This document shows positions 11,512 through 22,450 of a stretch of DNA of 56,670 bases, piece after piece (position 1 is the stretch's first letter; each line of letters opens with the position of its first letter). Source of the DNA: Chrysochromulina tobinii (Eukaryota > Haptophyta > Prymnesiales > Chrysochromulinaceae). The position numbers and the translations under genes are program-made. Location: assembly GCA_001275005.1 (NCBI GenBank), contig JWZX01003182.1, positions 1 through 56,670 on the forward strand, read 5' to 3'. The notes beneath the pieces were generated by a model. The model worked only from the letters and a program-made list of their open reading frames with translations, was not told where the DNA came from and made no database searches.

Positions 11512-14500
11512 CTACAATTCGGACTTGGGCTTCTTGCCCTTGCCGCCCTTGCCGCCCTTGCTACCTTTTCTGCTCTTGCGCTGCTGCTGCTCCATGAGCA
11601 TTGCCACCTCGGGTGGCACCTCGTACACGACCCATCGGCGTGCGTTATTCTCGCCGGGGAGCGGCTGCGCCCCTGCCCCCGCGCACACCTCGTCGCCGCA
11701 GCCGCACGAGAGCGATTCACTGTCAGCGCACGGCATGTCGCACCCGTCATCGAATTCGACTTCTCCGGACGGGTCAGGCGTGCCGTCGAAGGCGAAAGCG
11801 TGGCCGTCGACAGCCGACGCGCGTGCGATGGCCACATTCTTCTTGCCCTGCATCGCCGCAAACTGCATCGCCTGCATGAGGCTCGCGCCCGCCGCGCCAC
11901 CCGTATATACCTTGTCCTTGGGCAGCGACGCCTCGCGCCCGTAGCACGCCTTGGGCGTGAGCCCGAGCTGCTCGCCCAGCCCTCCGCGGCCGCCGCCGAA
12001 GCCGTCCTCCTCGCCGTAGTCCTCGCCGCCGCCGCGCCCCTCCATGCGCTTGTGGTACTCCTTGACATACTCATCCGACTCCTTGTCACGGCCTACGTTG
12101 AAGTCCTCGAGCTGCTTGAACGGCTTGCGCTTCGCGATGAGCGGCTGCAGCGCAGGCGGGTACTGCCCGACGCAATACCACGATCCGGGCGCGTCGCACA
12201 CACGATTCGCAGGATCGGCGACCCAGTCCTTGGACTTTTTGGAGACGTTCATCACCTTGAAGATGCGCACCTTGCCATATTTGGAGGTGAAGGCGTGCTT
12301 GAACATCTTCGGGTTGAGCGGCGGCACACCTGGCTCACCGTAGCGCACCGTCTTGTACAGCAGGCACTTCTCTATCATGGGCGTGGGGATGCCGCCTTGG
12401 TAAAAGCCAAACTGCGCGGGTGAGGCGAGCGTCGTGAGCGAGGCCGGGTCAAGGAGATGTGCCAGGGCAAGGTGAGAGAGGTTATGGGGGGGGCGAGGTG
12501 GCGGACGGCCGAGTGTGGGCGGCTCGAAACACCCGCTGCCCCAGGGGTGGACAGCGGATACCATCGGCCACCGGACGTTGGTGTAGCTGGCGTTAGTCAT
12601 GCGAGGGGCTCCCCCCCCTGCCTCCCCCAAGAGGGAGGCACCTCCAGATAACCTTCTGAAGAGCACCGGCTTAATACTTCAGCTCGGCAGGCCCTGGGCG
12701 CTCGCAGCATGCGGCGAGGGTGCGTGCATGTGCACGGCAGCGGCGGCAGCGGCAGCGGCGGCAGCAGCGGCAGAAGCGACAGCAGCGGCAGCAAACGTGC
12801 ACCATGGCGGCAGTGCGGCAGTGGCAGCGGCGACGGAGGCATACCTGCGAGCACGTGGGCTCGTCGCAGATGTCGTGGTAGACGGAGTTGCCGATGCGCG
12901 CCATGTGAGGCGACTTGGCGAGGTCATCGCCACCGCCACCCGCCCACACGAGCACATAGTCCGCGAGGTGGCGTGCGATGCGGTGCGCCTTCTCTTCAGA
13001 AGCTGAGAGGATGCGCCCGAGCGTCGCGATATGCTCGTGGTTCCACGTGTTACCGTCGGCGATGGTCGTGCGGTTGCCGATACCCGCGATCTGATAGCCA
13101 TAGTCCCACCAGGCCATGACGCGCGCGTCCTCAGGAGTCGTCTTCTTGAGCCACCAGTATGCCTCGCGGTAGTCGTCCAACATGATCTCTTTGCCATTGT
13201 TGAGGCGCGCCTTGAACATGATCGACGGTTGCGAGAGCTGCTCCGAGAGCTCGTGCGAGTACTTGTAAAACTCCTTGGCCTTCTTCTGTAGGGGCCAGCG
13301 CGTCTGGCGCACCAGGTAGACGCCGAGCGCGATTCGCAGCACGCAGGTTAGCCGGAAGTTGTACAGCGTCCAGGCGGCGCGCGCCACCCCTCTCATCTTG
13401 CGCTTGATTTGCTGCTGCAGCTTCGCGTTGCGCGTCATTCCGTCCGCGCCGTTCCCACTGCCCTCCTTTTTGGCTAATTTGGCGGCGGGGTCCTTGTCGT
13501 CGGCGGACGGCGCAGTCGTGGGCTCATCCTCCTCCTCGTGGTCGGCGAGCAGCGTAGGTTTGCCGTAGAGGGTCGTGGCGACGATACGACCGACTGGGTG
13601 CAACAAGAACTGGTCGAAGCAGAAGCCGATGGCGATGCCACCGAGTGCGGACGCGACGGGGCCGAGCAGGATCACGAGGCGCGCCATCCGATTCGAGAAG
13701 TAGTACGCGATGATCGAGTACAGGATGATGAACGAGTTCGCGTCTGTCCAGCGCAGGAAGCTCAGCCCAAAACCGACGGGAGCGAGCTCGTACGCGTGGC
13801 TCAAGTACTGCTGGTATGCCTGCTGGTTGGCTGGCTGGTGCTCGGCGACCGAGTCGACGAGCGGGTTGCCTGTGCGAGTGTGCTTCACAAAGAGGCCGCG
13901 CACGCGCGCCGATGGCGGCCCAAAGTAGTTCATCGAGAGCTGCAGATACGCCGCGCCCCCGACAGCGAGGATGAGGACGGGCAGAGTGACCTTGATGCGG
14001 AGTAGCGTGAGCTGCAGGAAGGAGAGGCCCTTGTTGCGGCGCTGCCTCTCGCAGTACTCGAGGATCTGAAAGGCAATGAAGACGAGCAGTGGCCCGATCT
14101 GCTCCGTCGACTTGAGCGGGCCCCAACCGACGACGGGTACGCGCATGGCGCCCATCGTACCGACGACGAAGAGGAGCGAGTACGCGCGATGCAGCTTCGA
14201 TGTGAAGCGCCCAAGGAAGAAGAGGGCGACGGCGTGCGCGCCGATCAGGTTGATGACGAAGACGAAGCCGCCCCACGCGGCCACCATGCACACGTACGCG
14301 AGCCCCGCCATCACGCCCCACACGATCGAGTCGCGCGTGGCGCGCCCGTCGGTGGCCGTTGGGTCGTTGCGCAGCGCGCGGACCCAGCAGAAGAAGGTGG
14401 CGGACATGCAGGTGAGCGCGATCGACTCGTTATCGTACCCGCCGCCAACGGAGCGCATCAGGTGCGCGGGCACGATCGACATGATCCCCGCAGCGACCAC

Positions 14501-15080
14501 GCCCGAGGCGTACGAGCCTGAGCACTCCTTGGTGAGCAGACCGAGGAAGCACGTCGCCGACACGCCGAACCACGCCGGCACGAAGCAGCACACGTCGTTG
14601 AGCGACATGGACGTATCGCCTACGGTGAGGCGCATCGCACGCCAGATCGCAACCGAAACGATCTGCATCCCCGGGTAGATCGTCGTGCCCACGGGCCGAC
14701 CGAGTGGGTACCACGACTCATAGTCAAACCACGTGAAGAACTTGTACCAGCCGTTGTCGGCGAGGTATTTGGTCGCGCGGAAGTTGAACCACGGGTCGAA
14801 TTCATGGATGACGCGCCCTGCGCACGTGAAGGCAGTTGGGCGTCAGTGGAACAGACACACAGGCGGTGGACCATAGAATACGGCCGCCGGGCGCACCAAA
14901 AGTCTTCAGCGCATAAAGGCGGATGCCGTACGCCTCGAGGCTGGCGAAGTAGAGGCCGACCGTGAAGGCGACGAACAAAGCGCCCTCGACGATGTACGAG
15001 GCAACTCGACGTTCGGCTGCGATCGGCATCGGTGTCGTGGCGTGCCCGTGCCACGTGTTTCTGCAACGTGTTTCATGCAT
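11512..15080 (-). CDS. STT3: Oligosaccharyltransferase catalytic subunit STT3
   Basis: Transfers the preassembled glycan from dolichol diphosphate to Asn in N-x-S/T sequons in the ER lumen. Three exons: 15080-14897, 14817-12845 and 12411-11512, totalling 3,057 nt (1,018 residues). Introns 14818-14896 and 12412-12844 are GT-AG; the first junction restores ..LKTF-G-RVIHEFDPW, the second ..EPTCSQ-FGFYQGG. Visible features are a first TM helix, RVIHEFDPWFN, WYPLGR, many TM helices, a YDNES acidic motif and the catalytic WWDYG (MAWWDYGYQIAG). The open frame extends upstream only to a GTG, so the start is the ATG at 15080; another ATG is 17 codons in. The protein is about 300 residues longer than yeast or human STT3, mainly a Gly/Lys-rich C-terminal tail ending KSRKGSKGGKGGKGKKPKSEL-like. 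Confidence 0.93.
12412..12844 (-). other. STT3 intron 2 with GGC/GCA low-complexity tract
   Basis: A 433-bp GT-AG intron (donor CAG|gtatgc, acceptor gcgcag|TTTGGC). Its 5' part is rich in GCAGCGGC-type repeats (12730-12800). Read through, these give spurious Arg/Cys- and Ala-rich frames. Confidence 0.8.
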
Positions 15081-15200
15081 TTCCCCTGACCCCTGTAGAT
15101 GTGTAGATTCAATGCGTCGAGGCACCTTGTAAGAAGTCTTGTTCTTCGTCAGGTCGCTCGGCCACTACACCACCCTCGAGGCTGGCGAAGAGGCCGCACG

Positions 15201-15240
15201 TGTGTGTGTGTGAATTAGAAACAGGACCACACAGTACAGC
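15201..15240. repeat. Dispersed ~38-bp element upstream of STT3 (copy 1)
   Basis: The segment tgtgtgtgaatta-g-aaacaggaccacaca-g-taca is nearly identical, in the same orientation, to one at 45857-45897. Each copy lies 65-160 bp upstream of a minus-strand ATG. On the gene strand it contains TTCTAATTCAC followed by CA repeats. It may be a shared promoter element, part of a 5' UTR intron, or a repeat fragment. Confidence 0.5.
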
Positions 15241-15459
15241 GGCGCTCATGCAGGCGCGTCCCCGGGGGGGCGCGCTGTGGTGTGTGTTAGCACCTCCCCC
15301 GCCGCGCCGCCCGCCCCTCCCTGGGCCCCCTACCGCGCAATCCCACCCTCGTGTCTGCTGCCTCACAGTGGCCCACTCGGCGAGCCTCGCTGGAGTTAGC
15401 TGGAGTCTGCCGAGCGCCGTCCCGTGCGTGCGCTCTCGCAGCATTTCGGCCTGAGTCGT

Positions 15460-16889
15460 TTAGTATCCGCCGTAGCCGTAGCCGGGTTGGCCATATCCGG
15501 GTGGTTGGCCATAGCCGCCCGCGCCGTAGCCGTAGCCGTAGCCGGCCTGAGCGCAACGCAAGCGAGAGTCAAGTCGACACGGTGCGCCCTTGTGAGAGGC
15601 GAGAAGGAGAGGCGGGAGACTGTGCTCTCGCAGCCTCGCAGCGGCGTTTGGGCTCTCTTTCTCTCTCTCACACACACCTGCGGGTACCCGGCACCCATGC
15701 CACCAGGATTGTAGCCGCCATGTGCGGCGGCGGGATAGCCGCCGCCGCTCGTGCCGCAGCTGCCCATCGGCCCCCCCATGCCAGCGTGGGAGCCCAGAGG
15801 GGCATGCATAGAGGCATGCATAGAGGCATGCATAGGGGGCCACGTGGCGCTTCCCGGAGTCTCGAGCACATGCTTGTAACGGCAGCCGGCGCCTCGCGAG
15901 CAATTGCCATTTTGGAAGTCCTTGCACACGGGCTGGTCGCTCACCTCGGTCATTGGCTGCCCCTCGTGCACGAACTTACAGTTGGCACCGCGCGCGCACC
16001 GCCCGGAAAGGAAGTCCTTGCACACCTGACCGCCCGTGCTCGCCTGCGGCGCGACGCCGTACCGTGCGACGCCGCCGGCATGCGAGGGCAATGCGACGCC
16101 GCCATGCATCGCGGCAGGCGCAGCCCCCATTGAGCCTGGCCCGCCAAACATGGTGGGCATCTGCGGTGCATGCATCGTCAATGCTCCGGTCGCCCCGGCG
16201 GCCGGTTCGTGAGCAAACTTGCAGTTCGCGCCACGCGTGCACAAGCCGTTCTGGAAATCCTTGCACGGCGGCTTCGAGCCGGGGGGGGGAGCTGCGGGGC
16301 CTCCCGTATGCAGGAACTTGCAGCCCACGCCGCGGTTGCACACGCCATTCGTAAAGTCCTTGCACACCTGGCCGCCCGCCCCGCCCCCACCGCTGCTGCC
16401 GTAGGTCGCGCCACCGCCATAGGCCGCGCCGGTGCCGTAAGCGCCATAGGGCGCGGCGCTGGCGGGCCAACCGCCGTAGGCGCTTTGAGCCCACATCCCA
16501 GGCGCCGGGTACGCGGCAGGCGGCGGCGGGACCATCTCTGGCAAACGCGCTCCGTAGCTAGTGGGCGCTGGGGGCAGCAGCGGGACAAGCGCCGGCATCG
16601 GCGCAGCGACTGCCGCGGTCGTAGCGGAGGTGGCAGCGGGTGCCGAAGCTTCTCCCTTCGACTTTGTCGAAGAAGAAGAAGCAGTAGGTGGCTCGGGCGC
16701 AGTCGCCGTCGTCGTTGCAGCGGCATCAGGAGCGTCAGGAGCGGAGTTAGCGGTAGCAGCAGCGCCACCGTCCGCGGCGGCGCCCGCCTCGGCCCCGGCC
16801 ACTCCATCCGCTGCATCCTCTGTCGCGCGAGAGCGCTTCGCCTCGGGCTCCTCACCGTCAGCCAGCTCACGCTTGTCAAAGTCGGCCAT
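15460..16889 (-). CDS. CCCH-type zinc-finger protein with four fingers
   Basis: A probable RNA-binding protein of 432 residues. Exon 1 is 16889-15678 (404 codons). Intron 15547-15677 is GT-AG, with donor CCGCAG|gtgtgtg. The last exon, 15546-15460, encodes AGYGYGYGAGGYG.. and stops at TAA. Four fingers share C-x8-C-x5-C-x3-H spacing: CKDFTNGVCNRGVGCKFLH, CKDFQNGLCTRGANCKFAH, CKDFLSGRCARGANCKFVH and CKDFQNGNCSRGAGCRYKH. They are flanked by an Ala-rich acidic N-terminus with a KRSR stretch and a Gly/Tyr/Pro-rich tail. Family members bind AU-rich or CUG-type RNA and act in splicing or mRNA decay; which applies here is unknown. The open frame starts at GTG, so I chose the ATG at 16889. The Gly/Tyr C-terminus suggests a phase-separating tail (inference). 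Confidence 0.88.
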
Positions 16890-16955
16890 GTGCAACGCGC
16901 CTGAGAATGTCACGTTCACAGCGGTTCTGATGTGATTAGCCGCATAAAGTAAAGT

Positions 16956-18308
16956 CTACAAATTCTCGTTACTAAGGGCAAGTGCCGCGCATGCGCGGAG
17001 CTGATCCCGAGGAACATACCGAGGCGATGAGGATGGTGGGCTGCCGCGTACAGGGTAATCAGTCCCCCCGTTGAGCGCTCGCGGCGGGGTGCTGCTCAGC
17101 CCGTGGCGCCACCAACCTTCGCCTGTTCCTGGCACGGCTGGCGTGGCTGCGGCTGGCGTGGCGGGTGGCCTGCGGGCGGCCACTGCCGCAGCCACCCGAA
17201 CACGACGCTCCCGCTCTAGCCGGTCGAGGGGCGCGTCTCGACTGAAGCTGCCGCCAACACTGCTGAAGCTGCTGCTACCATGGCTGGGGCTGCGCCCATC
17301 TGGACCTGCTGCTACCAGGCTTGGCGACTTCTTGTCACGTTTGAGTTTCTTGTTCGTCGGCGAGGCGGCGGCCAGCCCAGTAGCCCGGGGTACCTTGACG
17401 CGAATGGGCGATGGTGGCGTGCCCAGAGGCAGGGACGGGGAGCGCACAGGTGGGGAGGGCACCTTCGGCTCGTTCGAGTCGAGCGCCGTCTCCGCGCGGC
17501 CGCTGCCGAAACCCAAACCCAACCAGCTGAACACTGGTGACGAGGACTCCGGCGCGGCCGCGAGAGCGGCGGGGAGCGGCGCTGGCTGCTCGAGCCGCTC
17601 GAATACTGGCGTCGCGCCCTTGATGGGGCAGTGCACCTGGAGATCTCCCTCGTCGAGATCATCGCGGAGATCATCCTTCTGGCGCTCTAAGCGGGCTGCT
17701 CGATGGGCGAGGATGCGTTTGACCGCCTCTCGCCGGTGCTGCTCCGTTCGCATCTCTTCGGCGCGCGCAGCCCGCTCCAAAATCTCCTGCGCGCGCAAGG
17801 CCTTGGCCGCGGCTTCCTTCTGCGCTTGATCGTACGCTGCCGCGATCGCGTCCACCCTGGCCTTGGTCTCCTTGTCCTTTTGGGCTTGGGTGACCTTCCA
17901 CGCGGGTACGTGCCGAGAGGCTTTACGCGCGGCCGCAACCACCCGACGACGCTCCCGCTCAAGCAGGGTCTCTGGCTCCAATCCAGCGTCCCCGGCCTTT
18001 TCGCCCTCCTCCAGGTGAACGAAACCTGCAGGAGGTGATGCCGGATCGAAGCAGACAATGCAAATTGCTAGGAAGCCGAGCAGGAGCACTGTTTCCAGCG
18101 CTAGAAAGGGCAGCCGCAGTGGTAGTGGCAAGTTGCCGTTTGGTGGGGCAGAGGGCGGCGGCGGCGGCGGTGGCGATGGCTCTGGTGGTGACGGCTCGGG
18201 TGGTGGGGGAGGCACCGGCTCCTGCAGCGGCGAGAGCACCGCTTCCACACGCTGCTCAGAGGCCGTCCCCAGGCTCAAGAGGCACAGCACTGTGACGGCA
18301 AGACGCAT
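16956..18308 (-). CDS. Pro-rich single-pass membrane protein with coiled-coil cytoplasmic tail
   Basis: 450 residues with an ATG start at 18308. The N-terminus MRLAVTVLCLLSLGTASEQ is a signal peptide. It is followed by a short Pro/Glu/Ser-rich ectodomain (PPPPPEPSPPEPSPPPPPP), one TM helix around residues 67-86 (LALETVLLLGFLAICIVCF), then a highly charged Arg/Glu/Ala helical segment (about 105-210) and a Ser/Pro/Arg-rich tail. No catalytic domain is recognised. Its layout resembles the gene at 44309-45790: signal peptide, proline-rich extracellular part, single TM and charged interior. A link between extracellular matrix or scales and the cortex is a guess. It lies 66 bp downstream of the CCCH gene start, on the same strand. 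Confidence 0.72.
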   Translation of the reverse strand: MRLAVTVLCLLSLGTASEQRVEAVLSPLQEPVPPPPPEPSPPEPSPPPPPPPSAPPNGNLPLPLRLPFLALETVLLLGFLAICIVCFDPASPPAGFVHLEEGEKAGDAGLEPETLLERERRRVVAAARKASRHVPAWKVTQAQKDKETKARVDAIAAAYDQAQKEAAAKALRAQEILERAARAEEMRTEQHRREAVKRILAHRAARLERQKDDLRDDLDEGDLQVHCPIKGATPVFERLEQPAPLPAALAAAPESSSPVFSWLGLGFGSGRAETALDSNEPKVPSPPVRSPSLPLGTPPSPIRVKVPRATGLAAASPTNKKLKRDKKSPSLVAAGPDGRSPSHGSSSFSSVGGSFSRDAPLDRLERERRVRVAAAVAARRPPATPAAATPAVPGTGEGWWRHGLSSTPPRALNGGTDYPVRGSPPSSSPRYVPRDQLRACAALALSNENL

Positions 18309-18586
18309 CGCCTTGATGGCAACTAGCTGGGCCCGGGTGCCGCAGCGTGCTCAGCGACACGACCGCTCCGCTCTCGTGAAGGCCGTCGGACTTCGAATTT
18401 GGTAAGTTGCGAAAATCGAGCTCGAGCTCTGGAGTTTCTTCATGGGAATCAGCAAAGAGGAAGGCTCGACTCTGTGTTACACCCAATTCACATTCACATT
18501 CACAGCGCCGACGTACCCCGTCGCGACTCGTTTTGTCTGCGGCCGGGCAGTTCCATTGCGTCGGTTGCAGGCCTTCCGGGTAAGCA

Positions 18587-20812
18587 ATGAGCCAGTCCTC
18601 ATGGTTCCAGATGAACATGAGCTTCAAGGACAAATTTACGGTGTCGGCGAACCACTACCGTCGCAGCTCTGACGCGTACGGCGAGTGCTTCACCAATCCC
18701 GTCCTCACGGAGTCGCTCACGTCGTCGTACCTCCTCAAAGGCCCCCCCTCGTCGGCGTACCTGCCCATCTCAGCGGCAAAGACGCCCGGCCAGAACGGCC
18801 ACACGATTACGCCCATTGGCATGTCCAATTATGGCCAGACCCGCACGGCGAATCAAAAGACTTCGTGGATGCCCACGCACACGATGAAGGCGAAGAAGGA
18901 CTCGGGGTTCGTGTTTGACATCCTGGATGCCGACGGGGATGGCCGCATCACGAGAGCGGAATACATCGCCGGCTTCGACATCATCGACACAAATCATGAT
19001 GGCTTCATCTCCCGCGAGGAGTTCGGCACTGAAAGCAATGCCCCCTTCAAGCTGCTCGACACGGACGGAGATGGGCACCTGACCAGGGCCGAGTACGAAG
19101 CAGGCTTCGACTTGTTCGACAATGATGGTGACGGGTTCATCACCCGGGCCGAACTCCACGGGCACGTGGTCCCGAAATTCTCTTTCGACGCTCTCGATGC
19201 AGACGGCGACGGTGAGATCACCAAGGAAGAGTACATGAAAGCGTTCGACATGATCGATCTCGATAGGGACGGCTACATCACTGTGCTCGAGTTCAACTGT
19301 GTCTCCTGCTTGCCCTTCGCCTTGATCGACAAGGACGGCGATGGAAAGCTCACGAGAAAGGAGTGGGAAGAAGGCTTTAAGCACTTCGACCTTGACGGTG
19401 ATGGCAAGATCACGAAGGCCGAGTTCCTCATCGTGTCGCGCGCCGGCTTTGTGTTTGAACTGCTCGATGCTGACGGCGACGGGCGCATCACGTTCAAGGA
19501 GTACCAGAAGGGCTTCGACATCCTCGATGCGGACAAGGATGGCTTCCTTTCCAGGAAGGAGTTTGGCTCGGGCATCTCGGGCCTGATCTTCGCCAAGCTC
19601 GATACTGACCGGGACGGCAAGCTGTCTCGCAAGGAGTACGATGCTGGCTTTAAGCTCATGGACATCGATCGGGACGGCATGATCGACAAGAGGGAGTTCA
19701 ACATCACGGCTCGGCCCGGCTTCCTCTTCTCACTGCTCGATGTCGACGGCGACGGCCGCATCACGCGCGAAGAGTTCAATGCCGGATTCAACGTCCTCGA
19801 CGCCGACGGCGATGGACACATTACGCGTGAGGAGTTTAACTGCGCCTCGGGGGCTCCCTTCCACCTCATCGACAAGGACGGCGATGGCTACATTTCGAGG
19901 CAGGAGTGGCACTCCGTATTCGACTACTTCGACGAAGATCACGATGGGTACATCACTGCCAAGGAGTTCAACACGCTTGCGCACCCGGGCTTCCTTTTCT
20001 CGACGCTCGATGCAGATGGAGACGGCACCATCACCCGCGAAGAGTACAATGCTGGGTTCGACATCATGGATACGAATCAGAACGGTTACCTGAGCCAGGA
20101 GGAGTTTCAGTGCGCCTTCTTCAAAACGCTGGATGTCGATGGCGACGGGAAGCTGTCAAGGGCCGAGTACGAGGCGGGCTTTGATATCATCGACTACGAT
20201 CGGGACGGCTTCCTCACCAAGTGGGAGTTCATGGCAGCTTCCCGGCCGGGATTCTTGTTCGATGTGCTCGACGTTGACATGGATGGTCGCATCACGCGGG
20301 CGGAGTACAATGCTGGCTTCGACATCATCGATGGCGACAAGGACGGGAAGCTCACGAAGGAGGAGTTCGGTGCCGTGTCCCACGCCATCTTCGATAAGAT
20401 CGACTTGGATGGAGACGGTTTTCTGACGAGGGAGGAGTGGGAGGCAGGCTTTGATATGTTCGACCTGGACCACGACGGGTACATCACCCGTGACGAGCTC
20501 CATAGCGTGGCTGGGCCGAAGTTTGCATTCGATTCGTTGGATGCCGACGGCGACGGCATGATCACCCGCGAGGAGTACGAAGCCGCCTTCCGCATCATGG
20601 ATAGGAACAGGGATGGAAAGCTCTCTCGAGCGGAGTTCAATCTCGCGTCAGCTCTGCCCTTCAAGAGACTGGACCTGGATGGCGACGGATTCATCACGTT
20701 CGACGAGTACAAAAAGGGGTTCGATATGATGGACACCAACAAGGATGGCAAGCTCTCCAAAGAAGAATTCATGCTCGTGAACCTCGCACCGCCGGCGCCC
20801 CGTCGGAAGTGA
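18587..20812 (+). CDS. Tandem EF-hand protein with 28 compact Ca2+-binding loops
   Basis: 741 residues, single exon, ATG at 18587. The first ~105 residues have no recognised domain and no signal peptide. From there to the C-terminus I count 28 canonical 12-residue loops of the form DxDxDGxIxxxE (for example DADGDGRITRAE and DTNHDGFISREE). Nearly all carry acidic or Asn residues at positions 1, 3 and 5, Gly at 6 and Glu at 12; one has NG (DTNQNGYLSQEE). Loops are spaced alternately 20 and 24 residues apart, making 14 pairs of ~44 residues. Calmodulin-type loops are ~36 apart, so adjacent loops here must share one short helix (EYxAGFDIID). This is closer to dockerin spacing. Expected function is Ca2+ buffering, sensing or scaffolding in the cytoplasm; the partner is unknown. 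Confidence 0.9.
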   Translation: MSQSSWFQMNMSFKDKFTVSANHYRRSSDAYGECFTNPVLTESLTSSYLLKGPPSSAYLPISAAKTPGQNGHTITPIGMSNYGQTRTANQKTSWMPTHTMKAKKDSGFVFDILDADGDGRITRAEYIAGFDIIDTNHDGFISREEFGTESNAPFKLLDTDGDGHLTRAEYEAGFDLFDNDGDGFITRAELHGHVVPKFSFDALDADGDGEITKEEYMKAFDMIDLDRDGYITVLEFNCVSCLPFALIDKDGDGKLTRKEWEEGFKHFDLDGDGKITKAEFLIVSRAGFVFELLDADGDGRITFKEYQKGFDILDADKDGFLSRKEFGSGISGLIFAKLDTDRDGKLSRKEYDAGFKLMDIDRDGMIDKREFNITARPGFLFSLLDVDGDGRITREEFNAGFNVLDADGDGHITREEFNCASGAPFHLIDKDGDGYISRQEWHSVFDYFDEDHDGYITAKEFNTLAHPGFLFSTLDADGDGTITREEYNAGFDIMDTNQNGYLSQEEFQCAFFKTLDVDGDGKLSRAEYEAGFDIIDYDRDGFLTKWEFMAASRPGFLFDVLDVDMDGRITRAEYNAGFDIIDGDKDGKLTKEEFGAVSHAIFDKIDLDGDGFLTREEWEAGFDMFDLDHDGYITRDELHSVAGPKFAFDSLDADGDGMITREEYEAAFRIMDRNRDGKLSRAEFNLASALPFKRLDLDGDGFITFDEYKKGFDMMDTNKDGKLSKEEFMLVNLAPPAPRRK

Positions 20813-21394
20813 GCCCAAACGTCCGTGTCTGCTCGATGCCGGTTCTCGAGGGCCAGTCAAGGCGGCGGAGGACGCACCGGCAATTTAACAACTAGGCGAG
20901 CGCGGTTTCGTTCGCCCGGGTTCGGGAGGCGTGTTGAGAGCCCATTCTGCCTAGGCCACCCTGGGGGTGACCGAAGACTCAGACCGATCGGCATTGCGGC
21001 TCTCCCGGGCTGTGGGGTGTTGGGTCGTGCGTGCCTGCTGGCAGTCTAAGCCTGAGCGAGAATGTGTCAACTGTCGCGTGGAGGTGCACAACGGCTACAA
21101 TTTGAAAGCGGTGGATGATTACTGTGTGACGTGGTGCATCTCGGTGCACCCCCTGAGGAGCGGTCGTACGTGGTGGGAGGAGCAGGGTGCTGTGCGGGTT
21201 CTGGTACGAACCGTGAAGCAACGGTACTATCATGCTGTGTCTGGTGAACGTGTCTGCTGACGCTCAGTCGGGACCGGTCCGGCGACGTTGACACCGCGCG
21301 CGTGTGCCTGTGGTTTCTAGCGCCACACTTAACATCTTTTGAAGGCCGTGAACCCACACACAGGGAGGGGCGCGTCGAGTCGTGGGCTCCACTT
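20813..21394. other. Intergenic, convergent; nothing recognised
   Basis: 582 bases between the EF-hand gene and the prolyl hydroxylase 3' end. The short frames have no coding character, and no repeat or RNA gene was recognised. Confidence 0.55.
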
Positions 21395-22441
21395 CTAAAC
21401 CTCCACGAGCTGGCAATCATGCACCTCCGGCTGCCACCACGGCGGAATAGGTATGTCGCCATTCCAGTACCAGATCGTCGTGGCGAAGCGATTGGCCTCG
21501 CGCCGTCGCACGGGCAGAACCTCGTGTGGACACCGAAAGTCAGACAGGAAGAGCACCAGCCGATCCATGAGCGGTGCCACGTCGAGACGAGCAGGCGTAT
21601 CGTCGGCCAGCGGCGTGGCCGCGGTGTCCATCGGCTCGCCCAGTGGCTGCTGGGAGCCGAAGAGCCGGAGGCAGCCACCGTCGGTCTCAGCGTCCCAGTC
21701 GGCGTCTTGCATGTAGTAGACGGTGGTCAGCACTCGGCCGTTGCACAGCTCTCCCTGGCCTCGGCAGCAGTTATTATCCACGTGCCGGGCGAAGGCGTCA
21801 CCATAGCCATAGCGTGCGACCATGGGCCGCTGCCGAGCGCTGATGGCGCCCAGCAGCGTCGGCTTACGTTCGCGCAGCGCACGCACCAAGGCGTCAACAC
21901 GCCTGCTGAGTTGATCAAACCCCGGAGGGTCCCAGGCGATGAAGTCGGAGCGGGCGGCAGGCTGAGCGCCCCGCAGTGCGTCAGCAGGCCGCGCGCGAGC
22001 GGCTCGAAACGCATCCCTCTCCCACGCGGCCGTGCAGCACTCGCGTAGCTGCTGAGCGGCGGCGCCACCCGCAAATCCATCTATCACAGCAAAGTGCTGG
22101 ACTTCCAGTGTGTCGGCGATCGCGTCGAGCGCCGCTAGTTCTGTGCACCAACTCGATGCTGCATCAGAGCGGCAAGTGGCAATTGCCGGCTGGAGACGTG
22201 CGGCCGCATCTTCGTCCAGCATGGGCGGCGCGCTGGCAGCGACAGCCTTCAGCATCCTCGAGTGCAGGTCGGTCGCCCATGCGGGCCACACTTCGGACTC
22301 GAGCTCTGGCACGAGATTGTACGCAGCTCGAAACGAGCGGATGCCGTGTTGCACTCGGCCCGAATCGCACAGGCTCTCGCCCTCGATGTAGGCACGAATC
22401 GCACGCTCGAGAGTGGTGACGGCTTCTGACTCGGGCTGCAT
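21395..22441 (-). CDS. EGLN/PHD-like 2-oxoglutarate-Fe(II) prolyl hydroxylase
   Basis: 348 residues, single exon, ATG at 22441. The C-terminal half is a 2OG-Fe(II) oxygenase fold closest in pattern to HIF prolyl hydroxylases: [14 protein letters not shown] (Fe ligands His and Asp), [24 protein letters not shown], then [19 protein letters not shown] (third Fe ligand His) and [10 protein letters not shown] (Arg binding 2OG). The N-terminal ~60 residues ([25 protein letters not shown]..) look like a single TPR-type helical hairpin. It probably hydroxylates a protein proline using O2 and 2OG in the cytosol or nucleus. No target is visible here. Alternative: a hydroxylase of a ribosomal protein or Skp1, as in other protists. 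Confidence 0.85.
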   Translation of the reverse strand: MQPESEAVTTLERAIRAYIEGESLCDSGRVQHGIRSFRAAYNLVPELESEVWPAWATDLHSRMLKAVAASAPPMLDEDAAARLQPAIATCRSDAASSWCTELAALDAIADTLEVQHFAVIDGFAGGAAAQQLRECCTAAWERDAFRAARARPADALRGAQPAARSDFIAWDPPGFDQLSRRVDALVRALRERKPTLLGAISARQRPMVARYGYGDAFARHVDNNCCRGQGELCNGRVLTTVYYMQDADWDAETDGGCLRLFGSQQPLGEPMDTAATPLADDTPARLDVAPLMDRLVLFLSDFRCPHEVLPVRRREANRFATTIWYWNGDIPIPPWWQPEVHDCQLVEV

Positions 22442-22450
22442 CGATATTCA

